Assembly: GCA_025506515.1 (NCBI GenBank)
Contig: CM046453.1
Span: 39,377,727-39,441,726 of the forward strand
Reading direction: 5' to 3'
DNA from: Flaveria trinervia
Taxonomy: Eukaryota; Streptophyta; Magnoliopsida; Asterales; Asteraceae
Length of the DNA: 64,000 nucleotides
A program made the position numbers and the translations under genes. The stretch's first letter is position 1, and the number at the start of each line of letters is the position of its first letter. The notes beneath the pieces are model-generated. The model was not told the DNA's origin and made no database searches. It saw only the letters and a list, made by a program, of their open reading frames with translations. Shown piece by piece: positions 35,447 through 47,389 of the stretch.

Positions 35447-37044
35447 GGAGGGATCATTTGCTAAAGTTGATGAAGAACTTTCAGCCACCTAGTCTTTCTT
35501 TGACTTCCACACCACCTTTGAATCTTAGACTTTACTTTTAATACTTCGGATGTTTTCTTAACATCAGAAGTTTTGATGACTGGGCCTTCGGAAGATCTTG
35601 CTTTCACTGCAACTGGATTTAGTACTTCGGAAGTATTCCTTTCCTTCGAGACCAAAGATTCTACCGAAGGCAAGTTTCCACTTGTGTTCTTCTTCATTTT
35701 GGAGCTTCGGAAGGAAAGAGATTTTCCTTCTGAAGGTTGTTTCTTCTTCTCCAGAATCTTAGAAGTTTCTTTCTTTGTAATGTGGAGAGTACTCGTTGGG
35801 TTGTAAATATAATCCTTAGCAAAGTGAGAGGTACTCTCACACATAACGCAGTCCATTTTTTTCCTTCTTGGAGTCTTCTTTTTATAAAAAGGTTGAAGTT
35901 GATCACTTTCACTGTCCATCTTCATCTTATCAGATGATGTGACAATTCTTGTGGGGTTAAAAATACCTTTGGAGCTTGATGGTTCATGTTGTACAGCACT
36001 GGTGCACAACTTATCATGTTGGAGCTTGATAGACTCTTAGACTTGGTCATCCCAAAATCTTTACTCTCCTCAGAAGGATGATGACCCTTCTTCGAATGCT
36101 CTTCTTCACTCTTCTCAAAGTCATTCTTCATCATTTATACTTCATCCTTGTTACTCTAAGGGTCTATTTGGGGAAGCTTATCTTCACAAGTTCCAAACCT
36201 AAGAGATCATACTAACAATACTGTGTATGGAGGAGCTATCTCACAAGATCCCAGTCCTTGCTTATTTCAATAACAAACTTTTGCATGCATGGATGATGAT
36301 ATCATGTTCTTGAAGGTCTCTTCTTCAAGAACACATTTTTATGAGCTGGCTTTGATTATCACAAGCTCAATCTGCCATTCAGTCAACTTGGTTGTTAGAT
36401 CCTTCATGTGAATCCTATAATTTGTGTGCTCATGTTTAAGAACTGAAATGGTTTTCTCTAAAACCTCTATCTTTAACATATAATAATTGTTTACCTTTTT
36501 GAAATCAGTGTAGTTTGGTCTGGCATGAGCGTGACCACTATTTGTTCTTGATTCCTTGCGCTCTCTAGCAAAGTGTCCCATCTTGATACAGTTGTAACAC
36601 TTTACTTGCTTTTAGACAACCTACACTTTCCACTGGCTACTCGCTAGGAATCTTCCTCCCTGTCCTCTTATAGAATTTCTTGGCTCTGTGAGTGAGAAGA
36701 GCCATTTGCTTAACTCTCTCTATATATTATAGATCATCTGGATGGATAAAATCCAAGTCTTCAAAGGTAAAAAGAAAGTTTCTTGTGGATTCATCAGCAC
36801 AAACAAAGGCATGAGAAGAACTTGTCTGTTGGAACGGATAACGTTGAGTGTAGCTTTCTCTAGGAGTCTCTGGGAAGGTGATGAATGGACCATTTTGTGA
36901 GTTTCCAGGGTAGCATATAAGATGATGTTGAGGTTCTATGTTATCTTTTCAGTCAGAGTAAGAGTCTTAAGGTTCCCAGTTCTCTTGATAACAACACAAT
37001 AATGTGTCCATTGCCTAGGAAGAGTGGACATGAACTTCCTCAAA
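35447..37044 (-). pseudogene. Family B copia gag, cut by the next element
   Basis: From right to left: RKFMSTLPRQWTHY-like sequence near 37010, a region with a CCHC knuckle (CYNC .. MGHFARE) near 36600, and a second knuckle-like motif CVMCESTSHFAKDY near 35860, in which the last Cys is replaced by Tyr. The 3' third (35500-35750) has about seven CTTCGGAAG-type motifs inside the coding frame. The N-terminal gag core is missing because the LTR at 37045 begins here. Several frameshifts. Confidence 0.82.
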
Positions 37045-37895
37045 TGTGCAGGATTGATTTGTGTCACTAAACACTTCGTTTTCTCTCAAACTCACTTAAA
37101 CAACACTCTTGATGAAAGCATAATCTCTAAGTGTTGATAACAATATAATAAGTAATAACAGAACATAAGAACTAATTTTCAAGGTACTTGCATATATTGC
37201 TTCCCAACTAAAATATTACAAGACTCTTACAAGCATGCTCTTATGAGTTACAATGAGTGACTATATATAATACTACCTATAATGAGAAATACTTTGATGC
37301 TAGCTGGAATCCTCTAACTAAGCAAATACTAAAAAGCTATAGTTTAAGGTATCTCAGATAAGACTTTATGGTAGTCAGGACGTGTCCCTGACTTACCTAT
37401 TGTCACCAACTAAAGTTGGTAACTTCTACTAACATAAAAAGGTGAACAGTGGAATATACTATGGTCAACTACATGGCTCTTTGAGAAAACGCCATGCAGT
37501 ATCGAAGGTCTATAGCGGAGTGTTAGAGGCCATACTTATGTCCACTGGTTCTAGCAGTGTCTTCCGAATGTTAAATGGCTTCGGAAGAACAATTACTTCC
37601 GAAGCCACTTATACTTCGGAAGAGGTTGCTTCTTTCGAGGCTTAAGAACTTCTTCTTTCTTCATACTTCAGAAGTAGTCTTCTGATTTCTTCATTTGAGA
37701 CTTCATCTTCGGAAGTGAATACTTTATCTTTGGAAGTAGAGTTTTGCCTTCGGAATTTGAACTTTCACTTTGTCTTTGGAAGAACTATACTTCCTTACAA
37801 GTTCCACACTTTGCTTTGGAAGCCTTTGTAAGTAGTACCAAAATTTGTCTAAGTGATTTGGTTTTTGTTGCACTAGCCTTCTTCTTGATCCAACA
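37045..37895 (-). mobile_element. 3' LTR of the second family B copia element
   Basis: 851 bases; on the minus strand it starts TGTTGGATCAAGAAG at 37895, next to the polypurine tract, and ends near TCCTGCACA at 37045. U3 (37540-37850) is packed with CTTCCGAAG and CTTCGGAAG motifs. A TATATATA tract on either strand lies near 37262, a possible TATA box. It sits inside the gag of the neighbouring family B copy, which therefore is older. Confidence 0.85.
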
Positions 37896-37912
37896 AACTC
37901 CCCCTAGGCTGA
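37896..37912 (-). other. Polypurine tract, second family B element
   Basis: The minus strand reads CCTAGGGGGAGTT directly before the LTR start TGTTGG, parallel to the family A tract at 52029-52044. Confidence 0.85.
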
Positions 37913-40559
37913 TGCTACGAAAACCTCACTTGTTTCTACTCCTCAAAACTTTCAGCACCAGGGAGAGTAAATACTTATTAGTATCTTTGTTCTTCCTTGA
38001 TGCGGTGCTGAGAAGTTTGTACAAATCCTTCATTGACAGGATCTCTAGTCTGTCTCCCTCAATGATATGTACCTTTTGTTATGTCCCTATGAAAATAGTT
38101 AGTTTATGGGGGCAATAACCATATTCCTACCAAAACTATTGGTTCCAATTCAAGACCTTCCACCATCTGTAGAAAGGTTGTGCCCTTGGTGAGAGATCTA
38201 TCCTTGTCTTCCTTTCTTCTTAATTTTTACTCTTCCTCAGTCTTGGCTTTTGCTGTCAACTCAGCCAGATGAAGACTGCTGAGATGATTCTTGATGTGAG
38301 TAACAGTTTCAGAGTTGGAGGGGTTAGAGAATGGTTTCTCTGCTAACTCAGCAATATCAAACCTCTTGGAGTGTAGCAGAGAGGTGGCATTCAATTTATT
38401 AACATCACCATTCTTTCTTCCCACATCAAAGTTGTGAGTAGCTTCATCAAACCTCCACTAGAGTATATTCTTTCTAGGCACAACAGACTGACTAGGAATC
38501 TTGTCCTCTTTTCCTGTATCTAGTAGAGTCACCAACTTTCTTCTTAGTTTCTTCTCTTCACCATTTAATGATTCTGAGTTGATTCCTAGAAGTACTACAG
38601 CCTGGTCAAGTGTTCCTCTAGGTAGATCAAGAAATTGATCTCTTGTAAGGGAACATGAAGATCCACCCACATAAGTTAGCTTGATGGAGTCTTCCTCACC
38701 GGAGATGTCGCTCAAGGTTGTGCAATTGATGAGCCTATTCTTGATGCTTTTAAACACTTCTAGAGAGAGATGTATCGAAGGCTGAGGGGATGGTTGAGAA
38801 GGTGGAGGGGTAGGATGTGGTAAGGTGGTTCGGGTTAGAGTTTTGGGTTGAAAGATGGGAAGTTTTTGTGGTTGAGTTGAAGAAGTAGATGAATGTAAAG
38901 GTGTGGGTTTAGGAGTGTAAGGTTCAGTTTTGATGGTGAAGGGAGAGGGAATCGGTTGAGGTTGGGGTATTATGGTTGGAGTGAAAGTTATCCCTTGTAC
39001 CCTTCTGTACATCTCTCTTCTTTTCCCCGAACGAATGTCAGCTTTGATCTCACTGACAATTCGTTGGAGTGTCCTTTCAGACATGGGACCCACCTGCGTT
39101 CCAGAGTAGCGGTGAGCCCGGAGATAGTATTTCATCCATGTTGTGTCACCTATCTTCCTGGTTGTAAATGCCTTTGCTTCTTCCTCTTTATTCTTCTTCT
39201 CCTACAACTTTTCTCTTTCAACTCTTTTTCTTTATTTATCCATTTGATGGTGCTCTTTGTTGACGAGCCAAAGGATTGTTTCATCATTGTGTGGAGAAAG
39301 TTCTTGAAGAGAGAAGCCTCTGGAGGTTAGAAAATCTATCCTTTCCCTCATTAGCTGCATGTCAGCTTCCCTTTGTTTCTTTTCCTTCTCTTCCTCTGAG
39401 GCCAACCATGCTGCTTCTTACTGTAGCTTGCTTGCCTTTTCTAGTTTCACCAACTCCTCTAATGGTAGCAGGAGTGTTTCTTCATTGGCAGCTCAGAGCT
39501 GAATGAGTCCGTCAATGATCTCTTCTCTCTTTTTGTTGTCGACCGCCTCGTGGTTGGCTGCAGCTGTTTTTGTACTAGCAGCCACAGCTTCCCAGTTGGA
39601 AGTGTCCCTTTTCTTTTCAGCTTTTCAATCTTCTCCTCTTCCTGAAGCTCTTCCGCAGTCATCTTCCTTTTTCCTTTGGTATCTTTTGAGGAACTTGACT
39701 TTGGTGGTTCTTGGATAGTGGATACTGATTGTGTGAGAGGTAGAGATGTGTTTGGATAGGTTGTCGTTCCAGAAAGTCCTCACTATTCATCTCAGACGCC
39801 ATTTCTAGGATTGCATCTGTGATGATCAGTTCATCGGACATTTTGAATAGTCCTTCCACAGCTTCCATTTTAGCTTCGAAAGATTCAGCTTGTTCTTCCA
39901 AGGCTTTAACTTTAGCTTCGAAAGTCGGAGGGAATGCAGATTCTGTCCCAACTGTTTTAGTTGCTAGGCCATTAGTCCCTATCTCCCCTTCGAATTGAAT
40001 CTCAGGTTCCATGTGGACCTTAGGTTGACCAACTTCTTCCACGGTGGTAGAAGGTGCAGTAAGCCTCTAAAGCTCTTCAGCTCCAATGTAAATCATGTCA
40101 GCATCAAGATCTTCCTGTTCATGAACCGATCTCAACAAGAACTAAGAAAAGAAGCGATAGAGATCTCTAAGCATCCTTGAATCAATTGTTAGAGTGACAT
40201 GAGATTGCTCAGAAGAAGTTGTGATAGGAGCCAAATTTTTAGAATTGAAGATTGGCTCTATGGGTCCTCATATGTTTGTCTCTAAACACTCTTCACCTTT
40301 TTGGCAGCATCATCTTGAGAGGTAGATGAGCTGGAGGAAGAGGTCAAGGAGACCTGAATAGGTACATGCCTAACAGATCTCTCAATCTGTTTCTTAGCTA
40401 GTTGAGCCTTCAGATTGTCAATCTTAAGTTGTTGAGTGGCGGACCTTTCTTCTAAAGTCCTAACCTTGGATTCAAGGTTTGAGACTTTAGATAGTAGGTC
40501 TATAATGAAGAGTTTCATGCTTCCCTCATATTCTTTTGAAGAATAACGGGGAGATGAGT
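37913..40559 (-). pseudogene. C-terminal part of family B post-pol ORF
   Basis: From right to left: a coiled-coil-like segment DLLSKVSNLESKVRTLEER (about 40440-40510), a Glu/Lys-rich stretch at 39459-40042 including VKALEEQAESFEAKMEAVEG, then the proline-rich 225-codon frame at 38458-39135 (PQPQPIPSPFTIKTEPYTP, YVGGSSCSLTRDQFLDLPRG), and a tail at 38227-38424. The overall plan (acidic/basic, proline-rich, conserved tail before the polypurine tract) equals that of family A at 52232-53470 although the sequences differ. Frameshifts separate the parts. Function unknown. Confidence 0.65.
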
Positions 40560-41529
40560 TGTTGGATTCTGTATGCCCAAGACACATAGAACATTGATGT
40601 GGTCAGTACGTTGTGATCCAAGTCGGGTCATACCCAATAACAAGCTTAGCAAACACCAATTAATATTTAATTGATGATATGATCATGCAATTAAATAATT
40701 ACACCAATTTAGAAAATGGGTTTTCTAAATAAATTATATGTGAGAATGAACAAATTATGAGGATATTTTGTTCATGGATATTATTTGTTATGTTGTTTAA
40801 ATTAATCAAGCAACATCAAATAATAAAAGTGTGTGTGTGCATATTTTATATAATTAAAGGTTAATTATGTAATTTATAAGATTAGTCAAATTAAAAGAGT
40901 CTTAAAAAAAGGGGAAAACCCTAATAAAGGGATGTGGATTATCGGCCGCAAAGCTCTCCCCTCTCTTTTTCTTTTCTTGTTTTTGAAACAAGAAACTCTC
41001 TATGAACATACACACATCTGATCTACTCCTCTTTCTCACATGAAATCGCACAAGAACTCGAGTTTCTCTTATGGAAGAGAAGTCATACGGCTGGAACAAA
41101 GCCTTTGACATCTTCTTGATGTTTCACGGCTGAAAAGGTTTTCAGCAGGGTTTTGATGCGATTTTTGGTGTCAAATCCTAGCAAATATGGTGTTTCTTGA
41201 AGGCTTGTGGGTATGAGCACTTGAGGACACCTATCCTTGGTGTTTTGGCCATCCAAGGACAGCCACTTATTCTGCAAAACGTGATTTCCAGCAGCTCTAA
41301 TGTCGGTTCTTCAAATCGCCCATAAAGGTAGTTTGTTGATGTTGTTTTGGTTGTTTTAGCTTGTTGATAACTAGTTTATTCACATACAATGATCCTATGT
41401 CTTTGGGTTTGTTGAAATTAAGTTATGAACATCATTTTCAGATTACAAATGTATTTGTTAAATGTTTATCCGCTGCGTTTTTCTTGTTTAAATGGTTAAA
41501 CAACATTGTTTTGGCACAACAAACCCAAC
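40560..41529 (+). mobile_element. Family D solo LTR inside the family B post-pol ORF
   Basis: 970 bases, starting TGTTGGATTC and ending AAACCCAACA, inserted on the strand opposite to the host ORF. The host reading resumes on each side (GGEAEHTSYVT on the right, NSSPRYSSKEYEG on the left), which marks the boundaries. Flanks TGAGT and GAGGT are not an exact duplication. It has no coding region; a TTTGGCCGC-like block seen at 160-200 is present as ATCGGCCGC near 40940. Confidence 0.88.
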
Positions 41530-43041
41530 AGAGGTAACATAACTAGTATGTTCAGCCTCACCACCATATGTGGTTTCTTGGCACCCTGGTTTCCATGGCT
41601 TAGTGATGTCTCTTGCAAAGTCATCAAAAGGCATGGTTGCCCTAGATTCAGTTTGAGAAGAGTTACCACTATCCATAAGGTCCATTGAGGCACCTTCTGT
41701 AGTGGCAGTTCAATCTACATGAGTCCCCTCCACATCAGTGGGACTTATCTCAGTAATGGTTTTCTGATGGGGGCTAGAGATAAGAGGTCTATCTAGGCTC
41801 TGTTGATCTTGGAGAGGGTGTTGTAGATCAACATCACTGCCATAGAGAGATGTTACCTCTTTATCAGTTTTAAAGAGAAGGTCAGTCAAAGATAAGGAAG
41901 TTAGTCCTACTAACCCGGGACCTTGGTCAATATCTATTAGCATTGAGCCTCTGATCGGGTTATCCTTTATTGGCTACTCAGAGGAGTGTAAAGACTCACT
42001 CTAAGGGCTTTCAGATTGGGTAATGGGCTCATGGGTTTAAGACTAAGGAGGCTCAAGACCCATATTGACGTCAATGGTGAAGGAAGATGAGACCTCAGAT
42101 TGAGTGGGAGCCCAATATTCCACTCTAGCCTTTTTAGGTTGAATAGGAGGAGCTTGTTCAATCATAGTAGATTGAACAAGGGTTCGTTTAGGGCGTCTTG
42201 TGTAGGTAATGATGATGGGAGGAGAAGACAGTGTTGGCATTATGGTTGCAGTTGCTGGTGTGGGTTCATCACCTTTGGGGTGAACAGGGATGTCACCAGG
42301 AGCGATATGCTCAGTCATACTAGGAGGTAGAGAAGTGTACCTTCTAGTGAAGTTGGTGGATACCCTCTTCAATGTCTTGAAGATGGTTGACCTCATGTAA
42401 GGGACAAACAGAATGGCTGCACAGACAAGCCGGCTCTTGTCCTACTCACAGTTAATGATGTGCTCAATAAATCTAGGATACATAAAGAATGTTTCCCTCT
42501 AAGGATTTCCAATGAGATTGTGCAGCACAAATATGGAGTAGTTGAAGCATAGGCCTCGCACCAATCCATGAACTAGGCACCCTAGTTCATATGGGATTTG
42601 ATCCTCCCCCAGATTTGTTTGACATGTAGTGAAGAACAATGTGCAGGAGGAACTTCTAGTTGTAGGAGAAGTTGTATTTGTAGACAGTCAACCTGCTCAT
42701 ATCTCTACCATATCCCATGACGATGTATGTGCTGTCTAAACCTGCCTTGTGGAACTCAGTAGGGGCACCTTCATCATGAAGCTCCAAATGCTCCCTGATG
42801 AGTTGTTCAGAGATGACCAACTCTTGGCCACAATGCGGGATCGTATTACATGAACCCCATTTTTGGGTTTCAACCTGATTGTTTCCCCCGAAATTTAGTC
42901 ATGTGGTTGAGGTAAACTGTGTGATTAACAGTCAAAATTGTGTAGTAGGATGATTAGGTGAGGAAGGAGATGATTTCAGAGAAGTCTGCATCTCTGAAGA
43001 ATCAGAGGTGCGACTTGGTTGTGTTGAGAATTTAGGGCCAT
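41530..43041 (-). pseudogene. N-terminal part of family B post-pol ORF
   Basis: The start is at 43039-43041 (MALNSQHNQVAP), aligned with MPLNTQHNKVALL of the first copy. The middle, about 42400-42900, is heavily broken. The part at 42043-42396 reads SPPIIITYTRRPKRTLVQST and the part at 41488-41685 ends before the solo LTR. Same family as 27415-30384. Confidence 0.65.
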
Positions 43042-43588
43042 TGTAAAAGTGAAGGTAAAGCAGTTTGAGTTGGGTGAGTTTGGAAGCAAGGAAACTTTTA
43101 ATGCTGTAAAATTTGTGGTAAGAAGATGAAAGTGAACAGTCGGGATTATTTAAAAGAGGGTGGAATGGCGGTAATGTGTTAGGATATGGTGAAATGACGG
43201 TTTAGTGGATGAAGTGACACGGGCGGTAAGGTCTAGTTCATTTAAATAATCCGACATCATTAACAAAATCATTGCTTTTTACAGTGTGGGCCCAAGAGAT
43301 TTCTGTTACATAGTAAAATCTCTCATTCGAATATAAAACATTTCTCAAGGTAATGTGTCATCCGAAGGCAATTCCTACTTCCGAAGGTAAAAGTTACTTC
43401 CGAGAGTAGAAATTTCTTTCTAAAGGGAGTCATTTTGTAAGCTTCAGAAGTTGATCTGATATGAAATCAATCGCTTCTTCCGAGACTAAAAACTCTTCCG
43501 AGAAGAAAATTAGCATTGGAGAAATTTTGCTTCAGAAGATATGAAGATAACTTCCGAGGGTTAATTTCTCTTCGGAAGAAATTTATAC
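43042..43588 (-). other. Noncoding gap of second family B element, with CTTCCGAAG motifs
   Basis: No gene seen. About ten CTTCCGAAG, CTTCCGAG or TTCGGAAG motifs lie between 43350 and 43590, matching the gap at 30600-31020. Confidence 0.82.
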
Positions 43589-44080
43589 TTAGAAAATTTC
43601 AGAGAGATGTTTTGTAACAGGGCTTAATTTGTATTGACATAGGACTTTACACATTAAAAGGTTTTCAAAAAAGGTAGTGTAATCAATGTTTATTATCCCA
43701 ATAGCTGTTATAAGATACTTAAATCTTTGTTTATCAAAAGCTTTGGTGAACAGATTAGCATATTGTTCATTTGAATCAACTTTGATTAGTTTAATTAGAT
43801 TCTTTTTATGAATATCTCTTATGAAATGGTACCTGATATCAATGTGCTTTGTCTTCGAGTGTTTCATTGCATTTTTAGTGATAGAGATAGCACTATTGTT
43901 GTCAATATGGATAGGAGTACTCATAAGGTTGAATCCGTAGTCCAACTTCTGATTTCGAATACACAACAATTGAGCACAGCAACTAGCAGCAGCGATGTAT
44001 TCAACTTCAGCAGTTGATGTAGAGACATGGTATTGTTTCTTCCATCTTCATGAGATGATTCTCCATGGGTGGTGACTTAC
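43589..44080 (-). pseudogene. Family B copia RNase H, C-terminal part
   Basis: Reads IISWRWKKQYHVSTSTAEVE (one stop within) near 44030, LDYGFNLMSTPIHIDNNSAI near 43930, and QYANLFTKAFDKQRFKYLI at about 43700. It matches 31134-31500. The rest of pol, gag and 5' LTR are missing; similarity ends at about 44080. Confidence 0.85.
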
Positions 44081-44084
44081 ACAA

Positions 44085-44318
44085 TTAGAAAGACACACAC
44101 AAAAGCCACACATGCAAAAATGCACTAGTGGGTCTGTTTATACTATTATTACATCATGACCTAATTTTTACTTTTCTTGTTGTCTTGATGTTGACTTTGT
44201 CTTGTATTTGTTTTCTTCTAATTATAAATTTGGTCTCTAAACTTATACAATGAGATCTTCAATCCGTTGTGATTATCATTTGGTAAGCTTTAGTTTATTA
44301 TATTGTTGAACCCCAACA
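44085..44318 (-). mobile_element. Partial 3' LTR of a copia element
   Basis: On the minus strand an LTR-like terminus TGTTGGGGTTCAAC at 44318 follows a polypurine tract (AAGGGGGAGTA, 44319-44332), in the same context as in families A and B. Only about 230 bases remain before family B RNase H sequence. It does not match 45772-46440, so the two are not shown to belong together. Confidence 0.5.
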
Positions 44319-44889
44319 ATACTCCCCCTTAACTGATGCTTCCCAAACCTTGAACTTTATGATTTTCTCTGTGACATGTCTTCTTGAGTGACTGATGTTC
44401 TCACACAATTCACTGATGTTCTCCCCCTCAGATTAAGCTTCTCCTAATATATTTCTGCCAAAGGTTAGAATTTGTTGAGAATAGTTCTTCGTATTAGATA
44501 TGGGTTGTATCACTCTTGGATTACAATTCATATCACAACTCAAACGATTAGAATGTATTAGGCGTATGGTAAGGCTTTTAACTTCAATAATCTGCATCAG
44601 TAACATGAATCAATGCTCAACACACTTCCACTCTTTTGAATTAACTTGATATATGACATTCTTCACACAATGACTATTCCCCTTTGATTAAAGTCTATCT
44701 TACTGTCCGCTCAGTAGTCAGACACGGGAGCAAAACATCGTTAATGAATGTGGGCCCAAGTATTTCACAAAGGGTAACTGAAAGTTGTACAAGTCCATAG
44801 ATGAATTTGTGAAAAAGTGACCAAAGGTGATTTCTATACCCTTTTTGTTTTTGGAGTCATGTTCATCAACTGCTCATAAGAATTTCTTG

Positions 44890-45285
44890 CAACACATCCG
44901 CATTTCTTTGTTAACTCATCCGCATTTGTTTGCAAAGAAACCACATTTGATTACAATGCATCCACATTTGATTTCAACGCATCCACATTTGTGCTTAGAG
45001 TACCCATATTTGTTTACATGTCAACCGTATTTGGTGACAATGCATCCGCATTTGTTTCCAAGTCATCCACATTTGGTGACTAGTCATCCCCATTTGAGTA
45101 TAACACATCTGCATTTGTGGATAACACATCTGCATTTGTGTATAACACATTCACATTTGTAGATAACACATCCGCATTTGTGAATAACACATCCGCTTTT
45201 ATGGATAACACATCTACATTTTTGTATAACACAGCCGCATTTGATCAAGCTTCATCCGCATTTGTTTTTGTTCATCCGCATTTGT
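44890..45285. repeat. 21-bp array of CATCCGCATTTG motifs
   Basis: About 18-19 units, the central ones exactly 21 bases long (ACATCYGCATTTGTGNATAAC). Since 21 is a multiple of three, one plus frame stays open for 111 codons with a repeated THPHL-like peptide; I take that as a by-product of the repeat. The same motif reappears at 46190-46420 and 47540-48060. Confidence 0.92.
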
Positions 45286-45369
45286 TTTGAGACTTGAACA
45301 AACTTGATTTCACACTACAGTGCACGTCAGGAAATCAGCAGTAGCTTCCATTTCATCATCTTTTCTTTG

Positions 45370-45655
45370 TTTTTATGATAATCGTGTTCAATTGCATCGA
45401 ATTTTAAAGAAATAATATAGGGAATGATTATATTTGTTCAAATCGTATCATATTAGAACAGATCTCATGATTTTTCTTCTTGAATTTGAGATGAACAAAT
45501 TGGTTTTTCTTCTTTTTGGATGATAATCTTGTTTAATTGCATCAAATTTTGAAGGAATAATCATGAACATGTTCATGATTTTTCAAATCGCAACATAGTT
45601 GAACATATCTGTTGGTTTTTCTTCTGATTTTGGGTATGAACCGATAGGTTTTTGA
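45370..45655. repeat. Imperfect tandem duplication of about 150 bp
   Basis: Two copies, near 45375-45516 and 45523-45655, each with GATAATC, TTCAATTGCATC or TTTAATTGCATC, GAATTTT or AAATTTT, CAAATCG and GAACAKATCT in that order. Confidence 0.75.
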
Positions 45656-45757
45656 TGAACAGGGACTTTGTTCTTCATTTGTCTTCTTTTCATTATTGTT
45701 CTTGACATCATTAAAGATGAAATCTGATATGAAACTAGAAAAATCCAGCAATCAACA

Positions 45758-45771
45758 ACTCTGACACCATT
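45758..45771 (-). other. Primer-binding site, family C-type copia
   Basis: On the minus strand ATGGTGTCAGAG follows the LTR end CTAGCCA; it matches the initiator tRNA-Met site TGGTATCAGAG with one change. Confidence 0.75.
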
Positions 45772-46440
45772 TGGCTAGGTGTGAGAATGATATTCTCTAT
45801 TGATGTGAATCAACAAGGATCGAATATGATAATTGGGTCAATGATTGTAAGGCGGAATCAAACAATCATTGAATAATGAATGCAAAAATACTCATAAATT
45901 CGCTTTGTATTAATGAGGTGAAAATGGTTACAATGAATGTTAGGGTTTGAGCATTAATAGTTACAATACACCTTGTGAACATAAGACAATATAATATATT
46001 CTGATTGTCTATATTCTATCCACAATCACCTCATATACGAGATTTCCTATTCTATTTATAGGCTCACAAGATGCCTTTTACAAAATGACTAAACTACCCC
46101 TCACCTATACATAAGAGAACTAGTCTAAGTACAAAAGTCTTCATCAACATTTCTTTTATTTATTCTTTAGCATTAGTGTGTGGTCATCAACATTAACAAA
46201 TGCGGATGAACAAACTCTTATGTGAATTTGTTATTGGACAACTGCATGAATAAATGAGGATTTACAAAGTACTCGTCAGCATTGCTTTCGGCTATCTGAA
46301 TTTGTTAATGCGGAAGAACAAACACTTTTCAACATTTGTTCTTTGTTTATCCGCATTTACCAATGCGGTTAGCCAACACTTGTCTTCTATTTTCTTTGCA
46401 GATTCTTTATCCGCATTGCTTCTTGGACTTGTGGGATTTC
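45772..46440 (-). mobile_element. 5' LTR of family C-type copia element
   Basis: The LTR ends on the minus strand at 45772 (..CTAGCCA) beside the primer-binding site. The outer part (46190-46420) holds AAATGCGGATGAAC and CCGCATT motifs in both orientations. The right limit is uncertain; gypsy LTR sequence takes over at about 46440-46470. Confidence 0.65.
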
Positions 46441-46877
46441 CAGTAGAACAGCAATCAACCCACCACTTGAATTGGCATGTATGTTCCTTTCAGGATTTAA
46501 CATGCATGATCACGAATGAAAGTAAAAGACAGTTTAAAATAAAAGTACAATACTTTATTTCTAAAACTAGAATTCACATGCTCACTTTTATGTATTTTCT
46601 AGTTGGCTGGTGAATGTTGGTGAGGATGGCACAAGGTAGCTACTTGGAATTTTGGATGACATCAATTTGTATGACTATGATTGTTTTGTGATGTAATGCA
46701 AATGATGACTTTTTTTAATTGTTAACAATGATGTATTATTTCTTAAAACCAACCATCAATATACAAAATGGTTTCTAGGATATCCCGCTGCATTGTTTTA
46801 ATAAATTCAAATGTATGTTTTATGTATTATACGTGATGATTAACCACCTATAACCGTCCGGGGAACAGGGCATTACA
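46440..46877 (+). mobile_element. 3' tail of a gypsy chromovirus LTR
   Basis: It matches the last 400 bases of the LTRs at 20626-22848 and 7019-9150 (AAACTAGAATTCAC, TTTCTAGTTGGC, GGTAGCTACTTGG, ATAACCGTCCGGGGAACAGG) and ends GGGCATTACA at 46877. The rest of the LTR is missing. Confidence 0.85.
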
Positions 46878-47389
46878 GTAGTGCACAATGCACATATTGC
46901 AAATGATGTGGTGATAGGAATGTCATTACATTTACTTTTCCCCTTGGGTAAATAGTGTTAGAAGATATGAATAAGAAATCTCCATTGTAAATCCACCAAT
47001 CCTTTAACAATATGTTTCCCATAATAGCCTCCTTCATACCCAGTCTCAAGAAACAAGGTAGTTATAACATCATCATAAAACTCCAATAGAGTGTTAGCAT
47101 CATCACCAAGCTGTAGACACTGTCTCATAGTCTGTTTAGTTATGGCTAGAGTATGATGTTCATAAATTCTACTAGATAGAGTATTCACACCATCAATTTT
47201 AGCCACTCCAGTTGTGCTCCAAAAAGACTTTATGAAATGCTCATGGATGATGGACCTGACTATAATAGCACGAACGACTCTAGTAATAGATACGAATATG
47301 TTCATATCTCTTAGACCTTCTACCTCGGGTACATTAGGTTCAAGATAACCACTAATAATATGGATCTTGTTCCATGTGAGATTAGCCAT
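46878..47389 (-). pseudogene. N-terminal part of family C copia post-pol ORF
   Basis: The start is at 47389 (MANLTWNKIHIISGYLEPNV), 143 open codons including DMNIFVSITRVVRAIIVR, FIKSFWSTTGVAKIDGV, MRQCLQLGDDANTLLEFYDD and ETGYEGG. The domain plan equals that of the family A ORF at 55050-55442 (RQFWTNVTV, TPTIIRHTLDLNDA, HGYEGD). It is cut by the gypsy LTR tail at its 3' side. Confidence 0.72.

Larger units (their letters stand above)
44333..45757 (-). other. Internal noncoding DNA of a deleted family C-type element
   Basis: No gene is called. The left part (44333-44880) resembles the untranslated DNA before a 3' LTR. The middle holds a 21-bp array. The right part (45300-45757) lies just after a primer-binding site on the minus strand and looks like a 5' leader, with an imperfect tandem duplication of about 150 bases. 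Gag and pol are absent, so the element is deleted or is a non-autonomous derivative. Confidence 0.5.

Noticed and set aside
34489..41529. Family D LTRs as the two ends of one element
   Set aside because: They are in opposite orientation, each sits in a different host copy, and one has its own perfect target duplication.
44827..45162. 111-codon ORF with HPHL repeats
   Set aside because: The 21-bp array is a multiple of three, so one frame stays open; no start context or homology supports a gene.
44890..45285. CRISPR-like spacing of repeats
   Set aside because: The repeats and intervening bases both vary, the unit is 21 bases, and the context is a plant retrotransposon.
44085..46440. Complete short element bounded by the two LTR-like ends
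   Set aside because: The two ends do not resemble each other, so they cannot be shown to be an LTR pair.
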